This document shows, piece by piece, positions 27,578 through 37,766 of a stretch of DNA of 64,000 nucleotides; positions within the stretch are counted from its first letter, which is position 1, and each line of letters opens with the position of its first letter. The notes under the pieces were generated by a model. That model did no database searches. It saw nothing but the letters and a program-made list of their open reading frames with translations, and was not told the DNA's origin. The position numbers were made by a program, and so were the translations under genes. The DNA comes from Prochlorococcus marinus str. MIT 9302 (GTDB lineage: Bacteria > Cyanobacteriota > Cyanobacteriia > PCC-6307 > Cyanobiaceae). Location: assembly GCF_000759975.1 (NCBI RefSeq), contig NZ_JNAM01000005.1, forward strand, positions 62,001 to 126,000. The letters are read 5' to 3'.

Positions 27578-28579
27578 GTGAATCAAACTTTAATTCAAGA
27601 AATTCTCGAAGTTGTCGAGCAAGCAGCAATTGCCTCAGCAAAGCTAACAGGACTTGGTCAAAAAGATGAAGCTGATGCTGCAGCTGTCGAAGCAATGAGA
27701 TTGCGAATGGGCAAAATTGAAATGAAAGGGAAAATTGTTATTGGAGAAGGTGAAAGAGATGAAGCACCTATGCTTTATATAGGTGAAGAGGTAGGGAGTG
27801 GGAGTGGACCAGGAGTTGATTTTGCTGTAGATCCTTGCGAAGGAACTAATCTTTGTGCAAATAATCAAAGAGGTTCTATGGCAGTTTTGGCTGCCTCTGA
27901 TACAGGCGGTCTTTTTAATGCTCCTGATTTTTATATGAACAAATTAGCTGCTCCTCCTGCTGCTAAAGGGAAAGTTGATATAAGAAATTCGGCGACTGAA
28001 AACTTGAAGATACTTAGTGAATGTTTGGATCTTTCTATTGATGAACTCACTGTTGTTGTAATGGATAGAACTAGGCACAAAGATTTAATTAAAGAGATTA
28101 GAGGATGTGGTGCTAAAGTACAACCGATTTCTGATGGTGATGTTCAAGCTGCGATTGCATGTGGTTTTGCAGGGACGGGAACACATTGCTTGATGGGTAT
28201 AGGTGCTGCTCCGGAAGGTGTTATTTCTGCTGCTGCAATGAGAGCTTTAGGTGGACACTTTCAAGGACAACTAGTTTATGATCCAGCAATTGCTCAAACT
28301 TCTGAATGGGCGGATTACACAAAGGAAGGGAATATAAAACGTCTTAATGAAATGGGTATAACTGATATAGATAAAATATATGAAGCTAACGAACTGGCAT
28401 CCGGAGAAAACGTTGTTTTCGCTGGAAGTGGAATAACCGATGGATTGTTATTTGACGGAGTTAAATTTGAAAGGGATTGTGTTAGAACAAGCAGTCTACT
28501 AATTAGTACATTGGATAGTACTGCAAGATTTACAAATACTGTCCATATAAAAGATGGTGCTAAGAGTATCAGCCTTTAA
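27578..28579 (+). CDS. glpX: Fructose-1,6-/sedoheptulose-1,7-bisphosphatase, class II (GlpX type)
   Basis: This bifunctional phosphatase dephosphorylates both fructose 1,6- and sedoheptulose 1,7-bisphosphate in the Calvin cycle of cyanobacteria. The 333-residue protein has the GlpX motifs [19 protein letters not shown] and the metal-binding [12 protein letters not shown], then [18 protein letters not shown] and [13 protein letters not shown]. Length and sequence are as in the F/SBPase of Synechocystis. The start is GTG at 27578. It precedes hemA by 18 bp, so the two may be co-transcribed. The upstream region holds a 29-base inverted repeat. Confidence 0.96.
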   Translation: MNQTLIQEILEVVEQAAIASAKLTGLGQKDEADAAAVEAMRLRMGKIEMKGKIVIGEGERDEAPMLYIGEEVGSGSGPGVDFAVDPCEGTNLCANNQRGSMAVLAASDTGGLFNAPDFYMNKLAAPPAAKGKVDIRNSATENLKILSECLDLSIDELTVVVMDRTRHKDLIKEIRGCGAKVQPISDGDVQAAIACGFAGTGTHCLMGIGAAPEGVISAAAMRALGGHFQGQLVYDPAIAQTSEWADYTKEGNIKRLNEMGITDIDKIYEANELASGENVVFAGSGITDGLLFDGVKFERDCVRTSSLLISTLDSTARFTNTVHIKDGAKSISL

Positions 28580-28597
28580 AAATTCACTTTTAATTTT

Positions 28598-29908
28598 ATG
28601 CATATTGTTGTCGTCGGACTAAGTCATCGCACGGCACCTGTCGAAGTGCGTGAGAAGTTAAGTATTCCTGACCAATCCATAACAGAATCATTGAAAGCAT
28701 TAAAAGCTTTCTCAGATGTTTTGGAGGTGTCAATTTTAAGTACTTGTAATAGGCTAGAAATATATGCGCTAGTAAAGGATAAAAATACTGGAATTTCATC
28801 GATTAAAGAATTTATATCAGATTATTCTGGAATAATTTTTAAAGATTTAAATCCACATCTTTTTTGTTTTAGACAAGAAGATGCTGTTTTGCATTTGATG
28901 AAAGTTTCTGCAGGACTAGATAGTCTTGTTTTAGGCGAAGGACAAATCCTTTCGCAGGTAAAAAAAATGATGAGATTAGGTCAAGAGAATCAATCTACTG
29001 GGCCTATTCTTAATAGATTATTAACTCAATCTATTAGTACTGGTAAAAAAGTTAGATCCGAGACGAATTTAGGAACTGGAGCTGTATCAATCAGTTCAGC
29101 AGCAGTTGAACTTGCTCAATTAAAAATTGGACAAGAAAAGGGGCTTGATACTCTTGTAAGTTTGGAATCAGAAAAGGTTCTTGTGGTTGGAGCCGGACGA
29201 ATGAGTAGGCTTTTAATAACTCATTTAAAATCAAAAGGATGTAATAAACTTATTCTTGTTAATAGAAATATTGATAGAGCATCAAATCTTGCGATAGATT
29301 TCCCCGATTTGGAGATTGTTTGTAAAGGGTTAAACGAATTAGATGAACATATATCAATATCTTCTCTTGTCTTTACTAGTACAGCGTCCGAAGAGCCAAT
29401 AATTGATCTCGCTAAAATTGAAAAATTGAATTTGAGTAATGAAATTAAATTTATCGATATTGGTGTACCGAGAAATATATCTAATGATGTCAAACAACAT
29501 GAATTTGTAAATTCATTTGATGTAGATGACTTGCAGGAGGTCGTTTCAAGGAATCAAGAATTTAGACAGAAAATTGCAAAGGAAGCAGAATCTTTAGTAG
29601 AAGAAGAAAGAATTATTTTTCTAGAATGGTGGGCAAGTTTAGAAGCGGTTCCAGTAATTAATAAACTTAGATCAGATTTGGAGTTAATTAGAAAAGAGGA
29701 ATTGCAAAAAGCACTTAGTAGGATGGGACCAGACTTTTCTGCTAGAGAAAGAAAAGTTGTTGAAGCTCTGACTAAAGGAATTATCAATAAAATACTTCAC
29801 ACTCCTGTTACTAAGTTGAGAAGTCCTCAATCAAGAGAAGAGAGACAAGCTTCTTTAAAAATCGTTGAAAAATTGTTTTCTTTAGTAGATGAGGATCAAA
29901 ATAGCTAA
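28598..29908 (+). CDS. hemA: Glutamyl-tRNA reductase
   Basis: HemA makes glutamate-1-semialdehyde from glutamyl-tRNA(Glu) with NADPH, the first and controlled step of heme and chlorophyll synthesis. The 436-residue protein has the catalytic cysteine in ILSTCNRLEIYAL, GLDSLVLGEGQIL, the NADPH site VVGAGRMSRLLI and a C-terminal dimerisation domain. All main motifs are intact. It lies 18 bp after glpX. The 130-bp gap to glgC is AT-rich, and I see no gene there. Confidence 0.96.
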   Translation: MHIVVVGLSHRTAPVEVREKLSIPDQSITESLKALKAFSDVLEVSILSTCNRLEIYALVKDKNTGISSIKEFISDYSGIIFKDLNPHLFCFRQEDAVLHLMKVSAGLDSLVLGEGQILSQVKKMMRLGQENQSTGPILNRLLTQSISTGKKVRSETNLGTGAVSISSAAVELAQLKIGQEKGLDTLVSLESEKVLVVGAGRMSRLLITHLKSKGCNKLILVNRNIDRASNLAIDFPDLEIVCKGLNELDEHISISSLVFTSTASEEPIIDLAKIEKLNLSNEIKFIDIGVPRNISNDVKQHEFVNSFDVDDLQEVVSRNQEFRQKIAKEAESLVEEERIIFLEWWASLEAVPVINKLRSDLELIRKEELQKALSRMGPDFSARERKVVEALTKGIINKILHTPVTKLRSPQSREERQASLKIVEKLFSLVDEDQNS

Positions 29909-30038
29909 ATTTTCTTTATTTATATTAAGTTTTTCTAGTGATTTATCGAAATACCTTTGTAAACTGACCATTGCTATTTCTAAATCTGCACATAATCAGT
30001 TACTTTAAATAGTTGTATATCTACCTCCATTAGATTGA

Positions 30039-31334
30039 ATGAAGCGTGTGTTGGCAATCATCCTCGGAGGAGGAAAAGGTTCTAGACTTTACCCTTTAAC
30101 AAAAATGAGGGCAAAACCTGCTGTCCCATTGGCAGGTAAGTATCGTTTAATAGATATCCCAATTAGTAACTGTATTAATTCAGGTATAGAAAAAATGTAC
30201 GTATTGACTCAGTTCAATAGTGCATCTCTAAATAGACATATAGGGAGAACCTATAATTTGAATGGCCCTTTTGGTCAAGGTTTTGTGGAGGTTCTAGCCG
30301 CACAACAGACTCCTGATAGTCCAAAGTGGTTTGAAGGGACTGCTGATGCCGTAAGAAAATACCAATGGTTATTTCAAGAATGGGATGTGGATGAGTATTT
30401 AATATTGTCAGGTGATCAACTGTATAGAATGGATTACAGTTTATTTGTTCAGCATCATAGAGATAATGGAGCGGATTTAACTGTTGCAGCTTTACCTGTT
30501 GATGAAGCTCAAGCAGAAGGTTTTGGCCTCATGAGAACTGATGATTTAGGGAATATAAAAGAATTCAGTGAGAAGCCTACTGGAGAGAAGTTGAAGGCAA
30601 TGGCAGTGGATACATCGAAATTTGGATTAACTAAGGAATCGGCCGCAGAAAAACCATATCTTGCTTCTATGGGGATTTACGTTTTTAGTAGAAATACTCT
30701 TTTTGATCTTCTAAATAAATTCCCTAGTTATACAGATTTTGGTAAGGACATAATTCCTGAAGCTCTTAATAGAGGTGATACTCTTAAGAGTTATGTATTC
30801 GATGATTATTGGGAAGATATTGGAACCATTGGAGCATTCTTTGAATCAAATTTAGCATTAACAGAACAACCAAAACCTCCATTTAGTTTTTATGATGAAA
30901 AATTTCCAATTTATACAAGACCTAGATTTCTCCCCCCTTCTAAACTTGTAGATGCTCAAATTACTGATTCAATAGTTTGCGAAGGAACAATTCTGAAGTC
31001 ATGCAGTATTTTGCATTGTGTTTTAGGTGTAAGAAGCAGGATTGAAAGTGATTCTGTTCTTGAAGACACTTTGGTTATGGGTGCAGATTTCTTTGAATCA
31101 CCTGAAGAAAGAATTGAATTAAGAAAAGGAGGTGGAACACCTCTTGGAGTAGGTGAAGGAACTACTGTAAAAAGAGCAATTCTTGATAAGAATACTAGGA
31201 TAGGCGATAATGTTGTTATTATCAACAAAGATAGAGTTGAAGAAGCAGATAAGCCAGAATTAGGCTTTTATATAAGAAATGGAATTGTTGTAGTAGTTAA
31301 AAATGCAACTATTGCAAACGGAACTGTTATTTAA
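30039..31334 (+). CDS. glgC: Glucose-1-phosphate adenylyltransferase (ADP-glucose pyrophosphorylase)
   Basis: GlgC makes ADP-glucose, the donor for glycogen synthesis, and is the main control point of that pathway. The 431-residue protein starts with the nucleotide-binding [20 protein letters not shown], followed by [15 protein letters not shown] and the sugar-phosphate site [15 protein letters not shown]-like [10 protein letters not shown] and a C-terminal left-handed beta-helix follow. Length is typical of cyanobacteria. The next two genes, gnd and pgl, serve oxidative sugar breakdown, so storage and night-time use of carbon are next to each other. Confidence 0.96.
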   Translation: MKRVLAIILGGGKGSRLYPLTKMRAKPAVPLAGKYRLIDIPISNCINSGIEKMYVLTQFNSASLNRHIGRTYNLNGPFGQGFVEVLAAQQTPDSPKWFEGTADAVRKYQWLFQEWDVDEYLILSGDQLYRMDYSLFVQHHRDNGADLTVAALPVDEAQAEGFGLMRTDDLGNIKEFSEKPTGEKLKAMAVDTSKFGLTKESAAEKPYLASMGIYVFSRNTLFDLLNKFPSYTDFGKDIIPEALNRGDTLKSYVFDDYWEDIGTIGAFFESNLALTEQPKPPFSFYDEKFPIYTRPRFLPPSKLVDAQITDSIVCEGTILKSCSILHCVLGVRSRIESDSVLEDTLVMGADFFESPEERIELRKGGGTPLGVGEGTTVKRAILDKNTRIGDNVVIINKDRVEEADKPELGFYIRNGIVVVVKNATIANGTVI

Positions 31335-31428
31335 ATAATTTCGATCGTTTTTCGCTGACATAAGTATTTTTTTTGAGCAATTTTTTTGAGTTGCATGCAC
31401 ACTATATTTATTGAGTTTTTTAATTTTT

Positions 31429-32847
31429 ATGTCCAAGGCGCATTTTGGTTTAATAGGTCTTGGTGTTATGGGCGAAAATTTAGTTCTTAACGCAGAAAGA
31501 AATGGATTTTCTAGTGTAGTTTTTAATAGAACCTACTCAAAAACTGAAGAATTTCTACAAGGTAGAGGCCTTGGGAAGAATATAGAGGGAGCTGAAACTC
31601 TTCAAGAATTTGTTAATAAGCTTGAGAGACCTAGAAGAATTTTAATGATGGTAAAAGCTGGATCTGCAACAGATGCTGTTATTGATAATATTTCTGGATA
31701 CCTTGAGGAAGGCGATTTATTAATAGATGGCGGTAATTCTCAATTTAAAGATACAGAAAGAAGGGTAAATACTCTTGAAAGTAAAAGTTTTGGATACATT
31801 GGAATGGGAGTCTCTGGGGGTGCCAAAGGGGCTCTTGAAGGGCCTAGTATGATGCCTGGAGGTACTAAAGCCTCCTACGATGCGATAGAAAGCTTATTAA
31901 CTAAAATGGCTGCCAAAGTTGAAGACGGACCATGTGTTGCATACGTTGGGCCAGGGGGCTCGGGTCATTTTGTAAAAACTGTTCATAACGGAATCGAATA
32001 TGGAATTGAGCAAATACTTGCAGAAGCTTATGACCTTATGAAGAGAGTCAAAGGTATGAATGGACAGCAGATGTCAGAGGTTTTTGGTATTTGGAATAAT
32101 ACTGATGAATTAGCTTCTTATCTTGTTGAGATAACAGAGATTTGTCTAAATACAAAAGACGAAACAACTGGAGATGATGTTGTAGAGAAAATATTAGATA
32201 AAGCTGGCCAGAAAGGTACTGGGTTATGGACTGTTGTAAGTGCTTTAGAACTAGGGGTATCAGTCCCAACGATTTATGCTTCTTTAAATGCAAGAGTTAT
32301 GAGTTCTTTAAAAGATCAACGTAGTGAGATTGGAAAAACTATACCAAATAAAGAGATAGATGATTTTGATTTAGGAGATATTTCTGATGGAATGAAACCT
32401 TTATTTGATGCCGTAGTCCTTGCCACAATAGCAAGCTATGCTCAAGGAATGGATATTTTAAGAGAAGCTTCTTCTGTATATAATTATGGTTTGAATATGC
32501 CATCAATTGCACAAATATGGAAAGGAGGTTGCATAATCAGATCAAGATTATTAAGTAAAATTCAAGACGCTTATAATAAGGATCCCAATTTAAAAAATCT
32601 AATTTTTGATGATTGGTTCAATAAAGAAATTTCAACAAGATTGGATAACTTAGCTAATGTAGTTTCTTTATCAACAAAAGCTGGTATACCCGTTCCATGT
32701 TTATCTAGTACTTTAGATTATTTTAATAGTTATAGAACAAATAGACTCCCTCAGAACTTAGTGCAGGCTATGAGAGACTGTTTTGGCTCTCATACTTATG
32801 AAAGAATTGATAAGGAAGGTAGTTTTCATACTGAATGGATGAAATGA
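31429..32847 (+). CDS. gnd: 6-phosphogluconate dehydrogenase, decarboxylating
   Basis: Gnd oxidises 6-phosphogluconate to ribulose 5-phosphate and CO2, giving NADPH. With the ATG at 31429 the protein has 472 residues and starts MSKAHFGLIGLGVMGENLVL with the NADP-binding glycine motif. The catalytic region has VSGGAKGALEGPSMMPGG and GHFVKTVHNGIEYG, and the C-terminal tail ends with RIDKEGSFHTEW. A TTG six codons upstream is possible but less likely. The stop codon overlaps the pgl ATG as ATGA, which implies translational coupling of the two consecutive pathway enzymes. Confidence 0.96.
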   Translation: MSKAHFGLIGLGVMGENLVLNAERNGFSSVVFNRTYSKTEEFLQGRGLGKNIEGAETLQEFVNKLERPRRILMMVKAGSATDAVIDNISGYLEEGDLLIDGGNSQFKDTERRVNTLESKSFGYIGMGVSGGAKGALEGPSMMPGGTKASYDAIESLLTKMAAKVEDGPCVAYVGPGGSGHFVKTVHNGIEYGIEQILAEAYDLMKRVKGMNGQQMSEVFGIWNNTDELASYLVEITEICLNTKDETTGDDVVEKILDKAGQKGTGLWTVVSALELGVSVPTIYASLNARVMSSLKDQRSEIGKTIPNKEIDDFDLGDISDGMKPLFDAVVLATIASYAQGMDILREASSVYNYGLNMPSIAQIWKGGCIIRSRLLSKIQDAYNKDPNLKNLIFDDWFNKEISTRLDNLANVVSLSTKAGIPVPCLSSTLDYFNSYRTNRLPQNLVQAMRDCFGSHTYERIDKEGSFHTEWMK

Positions 32848-33572
32848 TCGAAAAGGTTAAAAATGGATACACTCTAAAAATCTATGAAGACAAGTTAGAA
32901 CTTTCATCAGCAGTTTTTGACTTTATTGAAAACCAAATTATTCATACATTAAAAAATAAAGAAAGATTCAAATTTTGTGTGAGTGGAGGATCAACGCCTA
33001 AATCTGTATATAAGCTTCTATCAAATAGTGATCTCAGATGGGATATGGTAGATGTTTTTTTAGGAGATGAAAGATGTGTTGATCCAAATTCAGAATTGAG
33101 TAACTCGTTAATGTTGAAAAATTCATTGTTAACTAACTTTGGATCTAAAGCTTTTTTTTATGAAATTTTCAATGATTTAAAGGCTGATGATGAAGCTATA
33201 AAAAATCAATTTATTTCTAAATTATTTGAAATATGTGGATCAAACTCTCCAACCTTTGATTTAACATTATTAGGTCTTGGAGACGATGGTCATACAGCTT
33301 CACTATTCCCTTATCAAAAAAATAATAACGTAGATGATTTTGTGATTTTTAATGAAGGTAAAGGATTAAAAAGAATTTCATTAACTCCAAAGGTCCTTTC
33401 AACCTCTTCAAAGATAGTATTTTTGGTTAGTGGAGCTTCTAAAAGAATTGCTCTTAAGAGATTATTAGATGAAAAAGAGCCACCAGAAAGAACACCATCA
33501 AGATTAATAAAATCTATTAATCAAATTTCAATATTTTGTGATCAGGAATCAGCAAAAGAATTAGAAATTTAG
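32844..33572 (+). CDS. pgl: 6-phosphogluconolactonase
   Basis: Pgl hydrolyses 6-phosphogluconolactone, the step before Gnd in the oxidative pentose-phosphate pathway. The protein has 242 residues from the ATG at 32844, whose ATGA overlaps the gnd stop; an in-frame ATG at 32835 would add three residues. Family motifs are FCVSGGSTPKSVYKLL, VDVFLGDERCVDPNSELSN and TLLGLGDDGHTASLFP. The neighbour order gnd-pgl fits the pathway. The name devB is sometimes used for this family; it is unrelated to the DevB-like exporter gene in this window. Confidence 0.94.
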   Translation: MIEKVKNGYTLKIYEDKLELSSAVFDFIENQIIHTLKNKERFKFCVSGGSTPKSVYKLLSNSDLRWDMVDVFLGDERCVDPNSELSNSLMLKNSLLTNFGSKAFFYEIFNDLKADDEAIKNQFISKLFEICGSNSPTFDLTLLGLGDDGHTASLFPYQKNNNVDDFVIFNEGKGLKRISLTPKVLSTSSKIVFLVSGASKRIALKRLLDEKEPPERTPSRLIKSINQISIFCDQESAKELEI

Positions 33573-33602
33573 TTAGAGTCTATTAATAATTAAAATTATT
33601 TA

Positions 33603-34151
33603 ATGAATAAGAAAAAATTTTTATTCCAGAAAAAGGACTTCAATGGTTGGAAAACATTAAATGATACTGTTATGGGTGGATCAAGTTCGGCATTTTGTGA
33701 AATTTCAAATTCTGGTTTGTTATTAAAGGGTAATATTGTCGAGAAAGCAGGAGGATTTGTTAGTTGTAGATCGTCTATTTATAAACCCCCTTTAAATATA
33801 TCTGAATATTCATCCTTTGAATTAAATATTGATGGACAAGGAAGAACTTTTAAATTTGCTGTAGCTTGTGAAGATGATCTACTAGGTCTAACCGAATTTA
33901 TTCCAGGTGGTCTTAGATGGATTAAATCATTCCCAACAAAAAAATTCGGAACAACAAATATTCAAATACCCTTTATTGAGCTAAAACCCTCAGTAAGAGC
34001 TAATAAGGTACGTTTTCCATTTAAATTCAAGCCATCTAAAATTAAAAGATTGCAGCTACTACACTCAAAGTTTGGTGATGATGGATTACTTAATAATGAG
34101 TTTAAACAGGGTTCCATAAAAGTTTTAATTAAATCAATAAGTGTTATTTGA
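33603..34151 (+). CDS. CIA30-family protein (complex I intermediate-associated-like)
   Basis: This 182-residue protein matches the CIA30 family. The diagnostic start is WKTLNDTVMGGSSSAF, followed by GFVSCRSS, a jelly-roll-like series of strands, and RWIKSFPTKKF near the middle. In mitochondria CIA30/NDUFAF1 helps complex I assembly. In cyanobacteria and plants relatives (for example HCF173-like) act in photosystem or NDH biogenesis. No signal peptide is visible. It lies 31 bp after pgl and overlaps the next gene by 11 bp, so it is probably in one transcript with it. The function here is inferred only. Confidence 0.82.
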   Translation: MNKKKFLFQKKDFNGWKTLNDTVMGGSSSAFCEISNSGLLLKGNIVEKAGGFVSCRSSIYKPPLNISEYSSFELNIDGQGRTFKFAVACEDDLLGLTEFIPGGLRWIKSFPTKKFGTTNIQIPFIELKPSVRANKVRFPFKFKPSKIKRLQLLHSKFGDDGLLNNEFKQGSIKVLIKSISVI

Positions 34152-34527
34152 AAATCCACCTAAAAATATAGAGAGCTTAATCGCTAAGTCAGCAGATTTA
34201 ACAAATAAACCTTTTGTTCATTCTGTCGTAAAAATAAATGGTGAATACGAAATTGAAGAAGAAGGTATTGATTTGACGGTTAATATCTTATGTCGAGATA
34301 AAGAAGGTAAAAGATTAGAAATTTACGATCTTGAATTAGAACTTTTTAAATCAAATAAAGAGTTGGTTTTAGTAATCTCTAAGCTTAATTTCCCTGATGA
34401 ACCAATATTATGGTGTGGAGTTAAAACATTATGGATGGATAGCAATAATGGAAAAAAATGCAACTCACCAAAATACAGTGCTAGATTGGAAAATTTAGCA
34501 AATAGGATAAAAAGTTTTATTGATTAA
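34141..34527 (+). CDS. Conserved-type hypothetical protein after the CIA30 gene
   Basis: This 128-residue protein starts with GTG at 34141, inside the last codons of the CIA30 gene. I do not recognise a named domain. It is acidic, mostly of predicted beta strands (KINGEYEIEEEGIDLTVNIL), with WCGVKTLWMD in the C-terminal third and a final helix. No membrane segment or signal peptide is visible. The 11-bp overlap suggests translational coupling and perhaps a shared role with the CIA30 protein. It converges on ilvD with a 21-bp gap. Confidence 0.75.
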   Translation: MLFENPPKNIESLIAKSADLTNKPFVHSVVKINGEYEIEEEGIDLTVNILCRDKEGKRLEIYDLELELFKSNKELVLVISKLNFPDEPILWCGVKTLWMDSNNGKKCNSPKYSARLENLANRIKSFID

Positions 34528-34543
34528 GAAAATAATCTTTGAG

Positions 34544-34559
34544 CTGATTTATAAATCAG
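34544..34559. repeat. 16-bp perfect palindrome between convergent genes
   Basis: CTGATTTATAAATCAG reads the same on both strands. It spans the last codons of ilvD and the short gap to the convergent hypothetical gene. It may act as a weak bidirectional 3'-end hairpin; no T-run follows on either strand, so normal termination is doubtful. Confidence 0.3.
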
Positions 34560-36222
34560 TAACAGCCCCTAAACTTGATGTGCTTACGATTTTTGAATAT
34601 TTTGAAAGAATTCCTCTTTTGTATTTTTGTATAGGTTTTACCCAATCTTTTTTTCTTTTTTCTAATTCTTCGTCAGATAAATCAACTTCAATTAGTTGTT
34701 TTACAGCATCTACAGTAATTAAATCACCTTGTTTTATTAGGGCAATATTTCCTCCAACAGCAGCCTCTGGAGCTATGTGACCCACAACAAGACCATAGGT
34801 ACCACCGCTAAATCTGCCATCGGTAATTAAAGCTACCTTCTCTCCTAGCCCTTGACCAACAATGGCAGATGTTGGAGCTAACATTTCTCTCATGCCTGGA
34901 CCTCCTACAGGACCTTCGTTTCTAATAACAACAACATCACCAGCTTTGATCTCGTTATTTAATATCGATTTTAAACAATCCTCTTCACTTTCAAAAATCT
35001 TTGCTGGACCTGTTAATACAGGGTTTTTTACTCCGCTAATTTTGGCTACAGAACCTTCACTCGCTAAGTTACCTTTTAATATCGCTAGATGTCCTTTTTT
35101 ATAAAGAGGGTCATCTATGTCTCTTATGACATTTTGATTTGTTGGAGGCTTATCTGGAATATTTTGTAGGTATTCCGAGATGGTTTTGCCTTCAATGTTT
35201 TTGCAATCGCCATGAACTAATCCTGCATTTAAAAGTATTTTCATTACTTGTGGAATCCCACCTGCCTTATGAAGATCCACCGTCACATATTTACCACTCG
35301 GTTTAAGGTCACAAATAACGGGTACTTTTTGTCTGATTCTCTCAAAATCATTAATGTTGATATCTATTCCTGCAGTATTAGCAATAGCTAAGATGTGCAA
35401 TACCGCATTTGTTGATCCGCCAATTGCCATAATTACTGATATTGCATTTTCAAATGCTTTCTTAGTCATTAGGTCTAGAGGTCTTATATCTTTTTCTATT
35501 GCAGAGACTAATATCTCAGCACTTTTATCTGCACTTAGTTCTTTTTCAAGATCTTCAGCAGCCATAGTGGAACTGTGAGGAAGACTTAACCCTAATACTT
35601 CAATAACCGCAGACATTGTATTAGCTGTAAACATCCCTCCACAGCTACCAGCACCAGGAATACAATTTTTTTCAACTTGGATTAGCCTTTCTTCATTAAT
35701 TTTGCCAGATGTTAGTTGTCCAACAGCTTCAAATGCACTAACAACAGTAAGATCTTCTCCATGTAGTTTACCTGGTTTGATTGTCCCTCCATAAATAAAA
35801 ATTGAGGGAATATTCATTCTTGCAATCGCAATCATTGCACCAGGCATATTTTTGTCACATCCACCTATAGCAAGTACTCCATCCATACTCTGAGCATTGC
35901 ATGCTGTTTCAATTGAATCAGCAATAACTTCTCTTGAAACTAGGGAATATTTCATGCCCTCTGTTCCCATAGAAATGCCATCACTTACTGTTATAGTCCC
36001 AAACATCTGAGGCATCCCACCGGATCTTCTTATTGAATCTTCTGCTCTGAGAGCTAACTTATTTAAACCCATATTGCATGGTGTTATGGTGCTGTATCCA
36101 TTTGCAACTCCAATAATAGGTTTATTAAAATCTTCATCATTAAATCCAACAGCTCTTAACATCGATCTGTTAGGGGATCTTTGAACACCTTGGGTTATTG
36201 CAGATGATCTGAGTTTATTCAT
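34549..36222 (-). CDS. ilvD: Dihydroxy-acid dehydratase
   Basis: IlvD dehydrates 2,3-dihydroxy-acids to the 2-keto acids for valine, isoleucine and leucine. The 557-residue protein has all the motifs with cluster-binding cysteines: the conserved [20 protein letters not shown] and [15 protein letters not shown]. The C-terminal half has [12 protein letters not shown] and [15 protein letters not shown]. The three cysteines fit the [2Fe-2S] or [4Fe-4S] cluster of the family. leuB, another branched-chain gene, is at 44783-45856. The following gene upstream in the genome, a small membrane protein, ends 25 bp before the ilvD start. Confidence 0.97.
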   Translation of the reverse strand: MNKLRSSAITQGVQRSPNRSMLRAVGFNDEDFNKPIIGVANGYSTITPCNMGLNKLALRAEDSIRRSGGMPQMFGTITVSDGISMGTEGMKYSLVSREVIADSIETACNAQSMDGVLAIGGCDKNMPGAMIAIARMNIPSIFIYGGTIKPGKLHGEDLTVVSAFEAVGQLTSGKINEERLIQVEKNCIPGAGSCGGMFTANTMSAVIEVLGLSLPHSSTMAAEDLEKELSADKSAEILVSAIEKDIRPLDLMTKKAFENAISVIMAIGGSTNAVLHILAIANTAGIDININDFERIRQKVPVICDLKPSGKYVTVDLHKAGGIPQVMKILLNAGLVHGDCKNIEGKTISEYLQNIPDKPPTNQNVIRDIDDPLYKKGHLAILKGNLASEGSVAKISGVKNPVLTGPAKIFESEEDCLKSILNNEIKAGDVVVIRNEGPVGGPGMREMLAPTSAIVGQGLGEKVALITDGRFSGGTYGLVVGHIAPEAAVGGNIALIKQGDLITVDAVKQLIEVDLSDEELEKRKKDWVKPIQKYKRGILSKYSKIVSTSSLGAVTDL

Positions 36223-36246
36223 ATTATTTGTGAACCTTTTTTTATT

Positions 36247-36537
36247 CTATTGCCCCAACTCTTCAAGTTGCTTCCTCACATCAGCAATTGCAGAATTAAG
36301 TTGCTCAACTTTCTTCTCCAGATTCTCTCCTTCAACTTCATTTATATTTTTATTTGAATCAATCGCTTCAGAGCCGTCTTGAATTCTGGAGGAATACATC
36401 ATGGCTTTTTGTTTCTTTTCCTCCTTTCTTTTGTCTGCTTCGGATATTAACCACCAAGCTAGACCTGCTGCTCCAATAAAAGCACCGCTTATTAATGATA
36501 AAAGATTATTTGAAGACGAATCTCTGTATTCAGACAT
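36247..36537 (-). CDS. Small single-span membrane protein with C-terminal coiled coil
   Basis: This is a 96-residue protein with one glycine/alanine-rich membrane helix at about residues 13-31 (LLSLISGAFIGAAGLAWWLI). A basic stretch EADKRKEEKKQK follows, and the C-terminus (about 68-94) has heptad-like character (LEKKVEQLNSAIADVRKQLE), suggesting a coiled coil. The basic residues after the helix place the C-terminus in the cytoplasm by the positive-inside rule. I do not recognise the family. It sits between ilvD and the UPRT-like gene, all on the minus strand with short gaps. Confidence 0.72.
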   Translation of the reverse strand: MSEYRDSSSNNLLSLISGAFIGAAGLAWWLISEADKRKEEKKQKAMMYSSRIQDGSEAIDSNKNINEVEGENLEKKVEQLNSAIADVRKQLEELGQ

Positions 36538-36566
36538 TGGTAAAATATTTACTCCTATATTCTATA

Positions 36567-37184
36567 TTAGTTCTTATCTTGAAATATAGTACTTAAACGC
36601 GATAAAGGATTCCCAATACCCGGTACTAATAATTTTGTGTCTTCATCTTCCTCATCTATGCAAGAAGTGTAAATTACCTGATTAGGGAATAATTTCGCAA
36701 TTTCATTTAAACCTTTATTTGAGCAAATAGCAGTTATTAAAAGAATCCTATTTGAATCAACACCTAATTCCTTTAATTTAATTAAAGTTTCTAATGTTGC
36801 TGATTTTGTCGTTATTTGTTCTGAATAAAATATAACTCCTTCATTTGATTCAATAGTTTTAGGAAGTTCTCCTAATGAGAGGGTTGAATTAGGAATTACT
36901 TCTTTAGATCCAAACCAAAGAGATAACCCTTCGGGCAACATTGCGAGCACTTTTATTGGATAATCATTATTAATAAAGAATCCATCTGCGTCCCCATTAT
37001 CAGTATTTACTATTTCTTTTTTATATGGCAGCCAATTACGTAATGCTTCATATGTAAGCCATTTCCCTAATTGCTCATATCCTGTTGAGTACAAAATATT
37101 TGGAGTGTTTTTTTCTCGCAATATTGAAAGCCAATGTTTTATTAATGGATGAGGAGGAACAATAACCTTTAGTGACATTGCCAT
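36567..37184 (-). CDS. Uracil phosphoribosyltransferase-like protein with altered PRPP site
   Basis: This 205-residue protein has the overall UPRT layout. It begins with VIVPPHPLIKHWLSILR and YEQLGKWLTYEA, as Upp does, and VPGIGNPLSRL near the end corresponds to the uracil-binding PGLGDAGDR. The central catalytic elements differ: the RAG..M loop reads LPEGLSL, and the PRPP-binding motif (DPMLATGG in active Upp) reads SEQITTKSA at about 121-129. The pyrophosphate-binding glycines and acidic residues are lost. It may be a regulator or other descendant of Upp and may not make UMP. Annotated homologues are often named upp without this check. Confidence 0.75.
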   Translation of the reverse strand: MAMSLKVIVPPHPLIKHWLSILREKNTPNILYSTGYEQLGKWLTYEALRNWLPYKKEIVNTDNGDADGFFINNDYPIKVLAMLPEGLSLWFGSKEVIPNSTLSLGELPKTIESNEGVIFYSEQITTKSATLETLIKLKELGVDSNRILLITAICSNKGLNEIAKLFPNQVIYTSCIDEEDEDTKLLVPGIGNPLSRLSTIFQDKN

Positions 37185-37247
37185 ATATTTTCCTTTAAGA
37201 TACTCTTACAAACTTTAAATACTTAAGTTCTAAAATACAGTCTTATT

Positions 37248-37760
37248 ATGATTAAATCAATTGTTTTCTCCTCATTAAAGAATGCATTAATTACTTTGTT
37301 ATTCGTTGGGATTTTATTTTTTAATTCTGTAAATTCTGCATGGGCTAAAAGACCTCCTGAGATTAGAAACCAACAAGACCTTAATTTAGAGCCAGATATG
37401 CATGGTCAAGATTTAAGCGGTAACGAATACGTTAAGTTTGATTTGAATGGGTTTAATTTCAGTGAAAGTAATTTAGAAGGCGCGGTGTTCAATAATAGTA
37501 AATTGCAAAACTCAAAGTTTACTGGAGCCAATTTAAGAGATTCACTAGCTTATGCAACAGACTTTTCAGGTGCAGATCTTTCGGATGTTAATTTTACAAA
37601 TGCTTTATTAATGGAGAGTAATTTTGAAGGGGCAAAAATAGATGGTGCAGATTTTACTGATGCTGTTCTTAGTCGTACACAACAAAAACAATTATGTGCG
37701 ATTGCTAATGGCACAAATAGTTCTACTGGAGAGAGTACAGAATATAGCTTAGGATGTTAA
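37248..37760 (+). CDS. Exported pentapeptide-repeat protein
   Basis: This is a 170-residue protein with a signal peptide: a positive N-terminus, hydrophobic core at about residues 12-30, and a likely cut after SAWA (residues 30-33). The mature part carries about ten pentapeptide repeats of the A(D/N)LxX type, such as GANLRDSLAYATDFSGADLS. It ends with a Cys pair (QLCAIA and LGC) that could form a disulfide. Similar short lumenal pentapeptide proteins occur in thylakoids of cyanobacteria and chloroplasts; function is unknown. The stop is followed after 6 bp by the CobW-type gene. Confidence 0.88.
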   Translation: MIKSIVFSSLKNALITLLFVGILFFNSVNSAWAKRPPEIRNQQDLNLEPDMHGQDLSGNEYVKFDLNGFNFSESNLEGAVFNNSKLQNSKFTGANLRDSLAYATDFSGADLSDVNFTNALLMESNFEGAKIDGADFTDAVLSRTQQKQLCAIANGTNSSTGESTEYSLGC

Positions 37761-37766
37761 TGATCA

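Noticed and set aside
27517-27665. 49-codon frame starting in the glpX leader
   Set aside because: It runs out of frame into glpX and has no homology that I recognise; the GTG glpX start is well supported.
29909-30038. Small minus-strand frame (about 29 aa) at the hemA-glgC gap
   Set aside because: It overlaps the hemA 3' end in antisense and has no motif or convincing start context.
32048-32293. Minus-strand frame opposite gnd
   Set aside because: Shadow of a conserved gene; composition is rich in His, Leu and Gln and no domain is visible.
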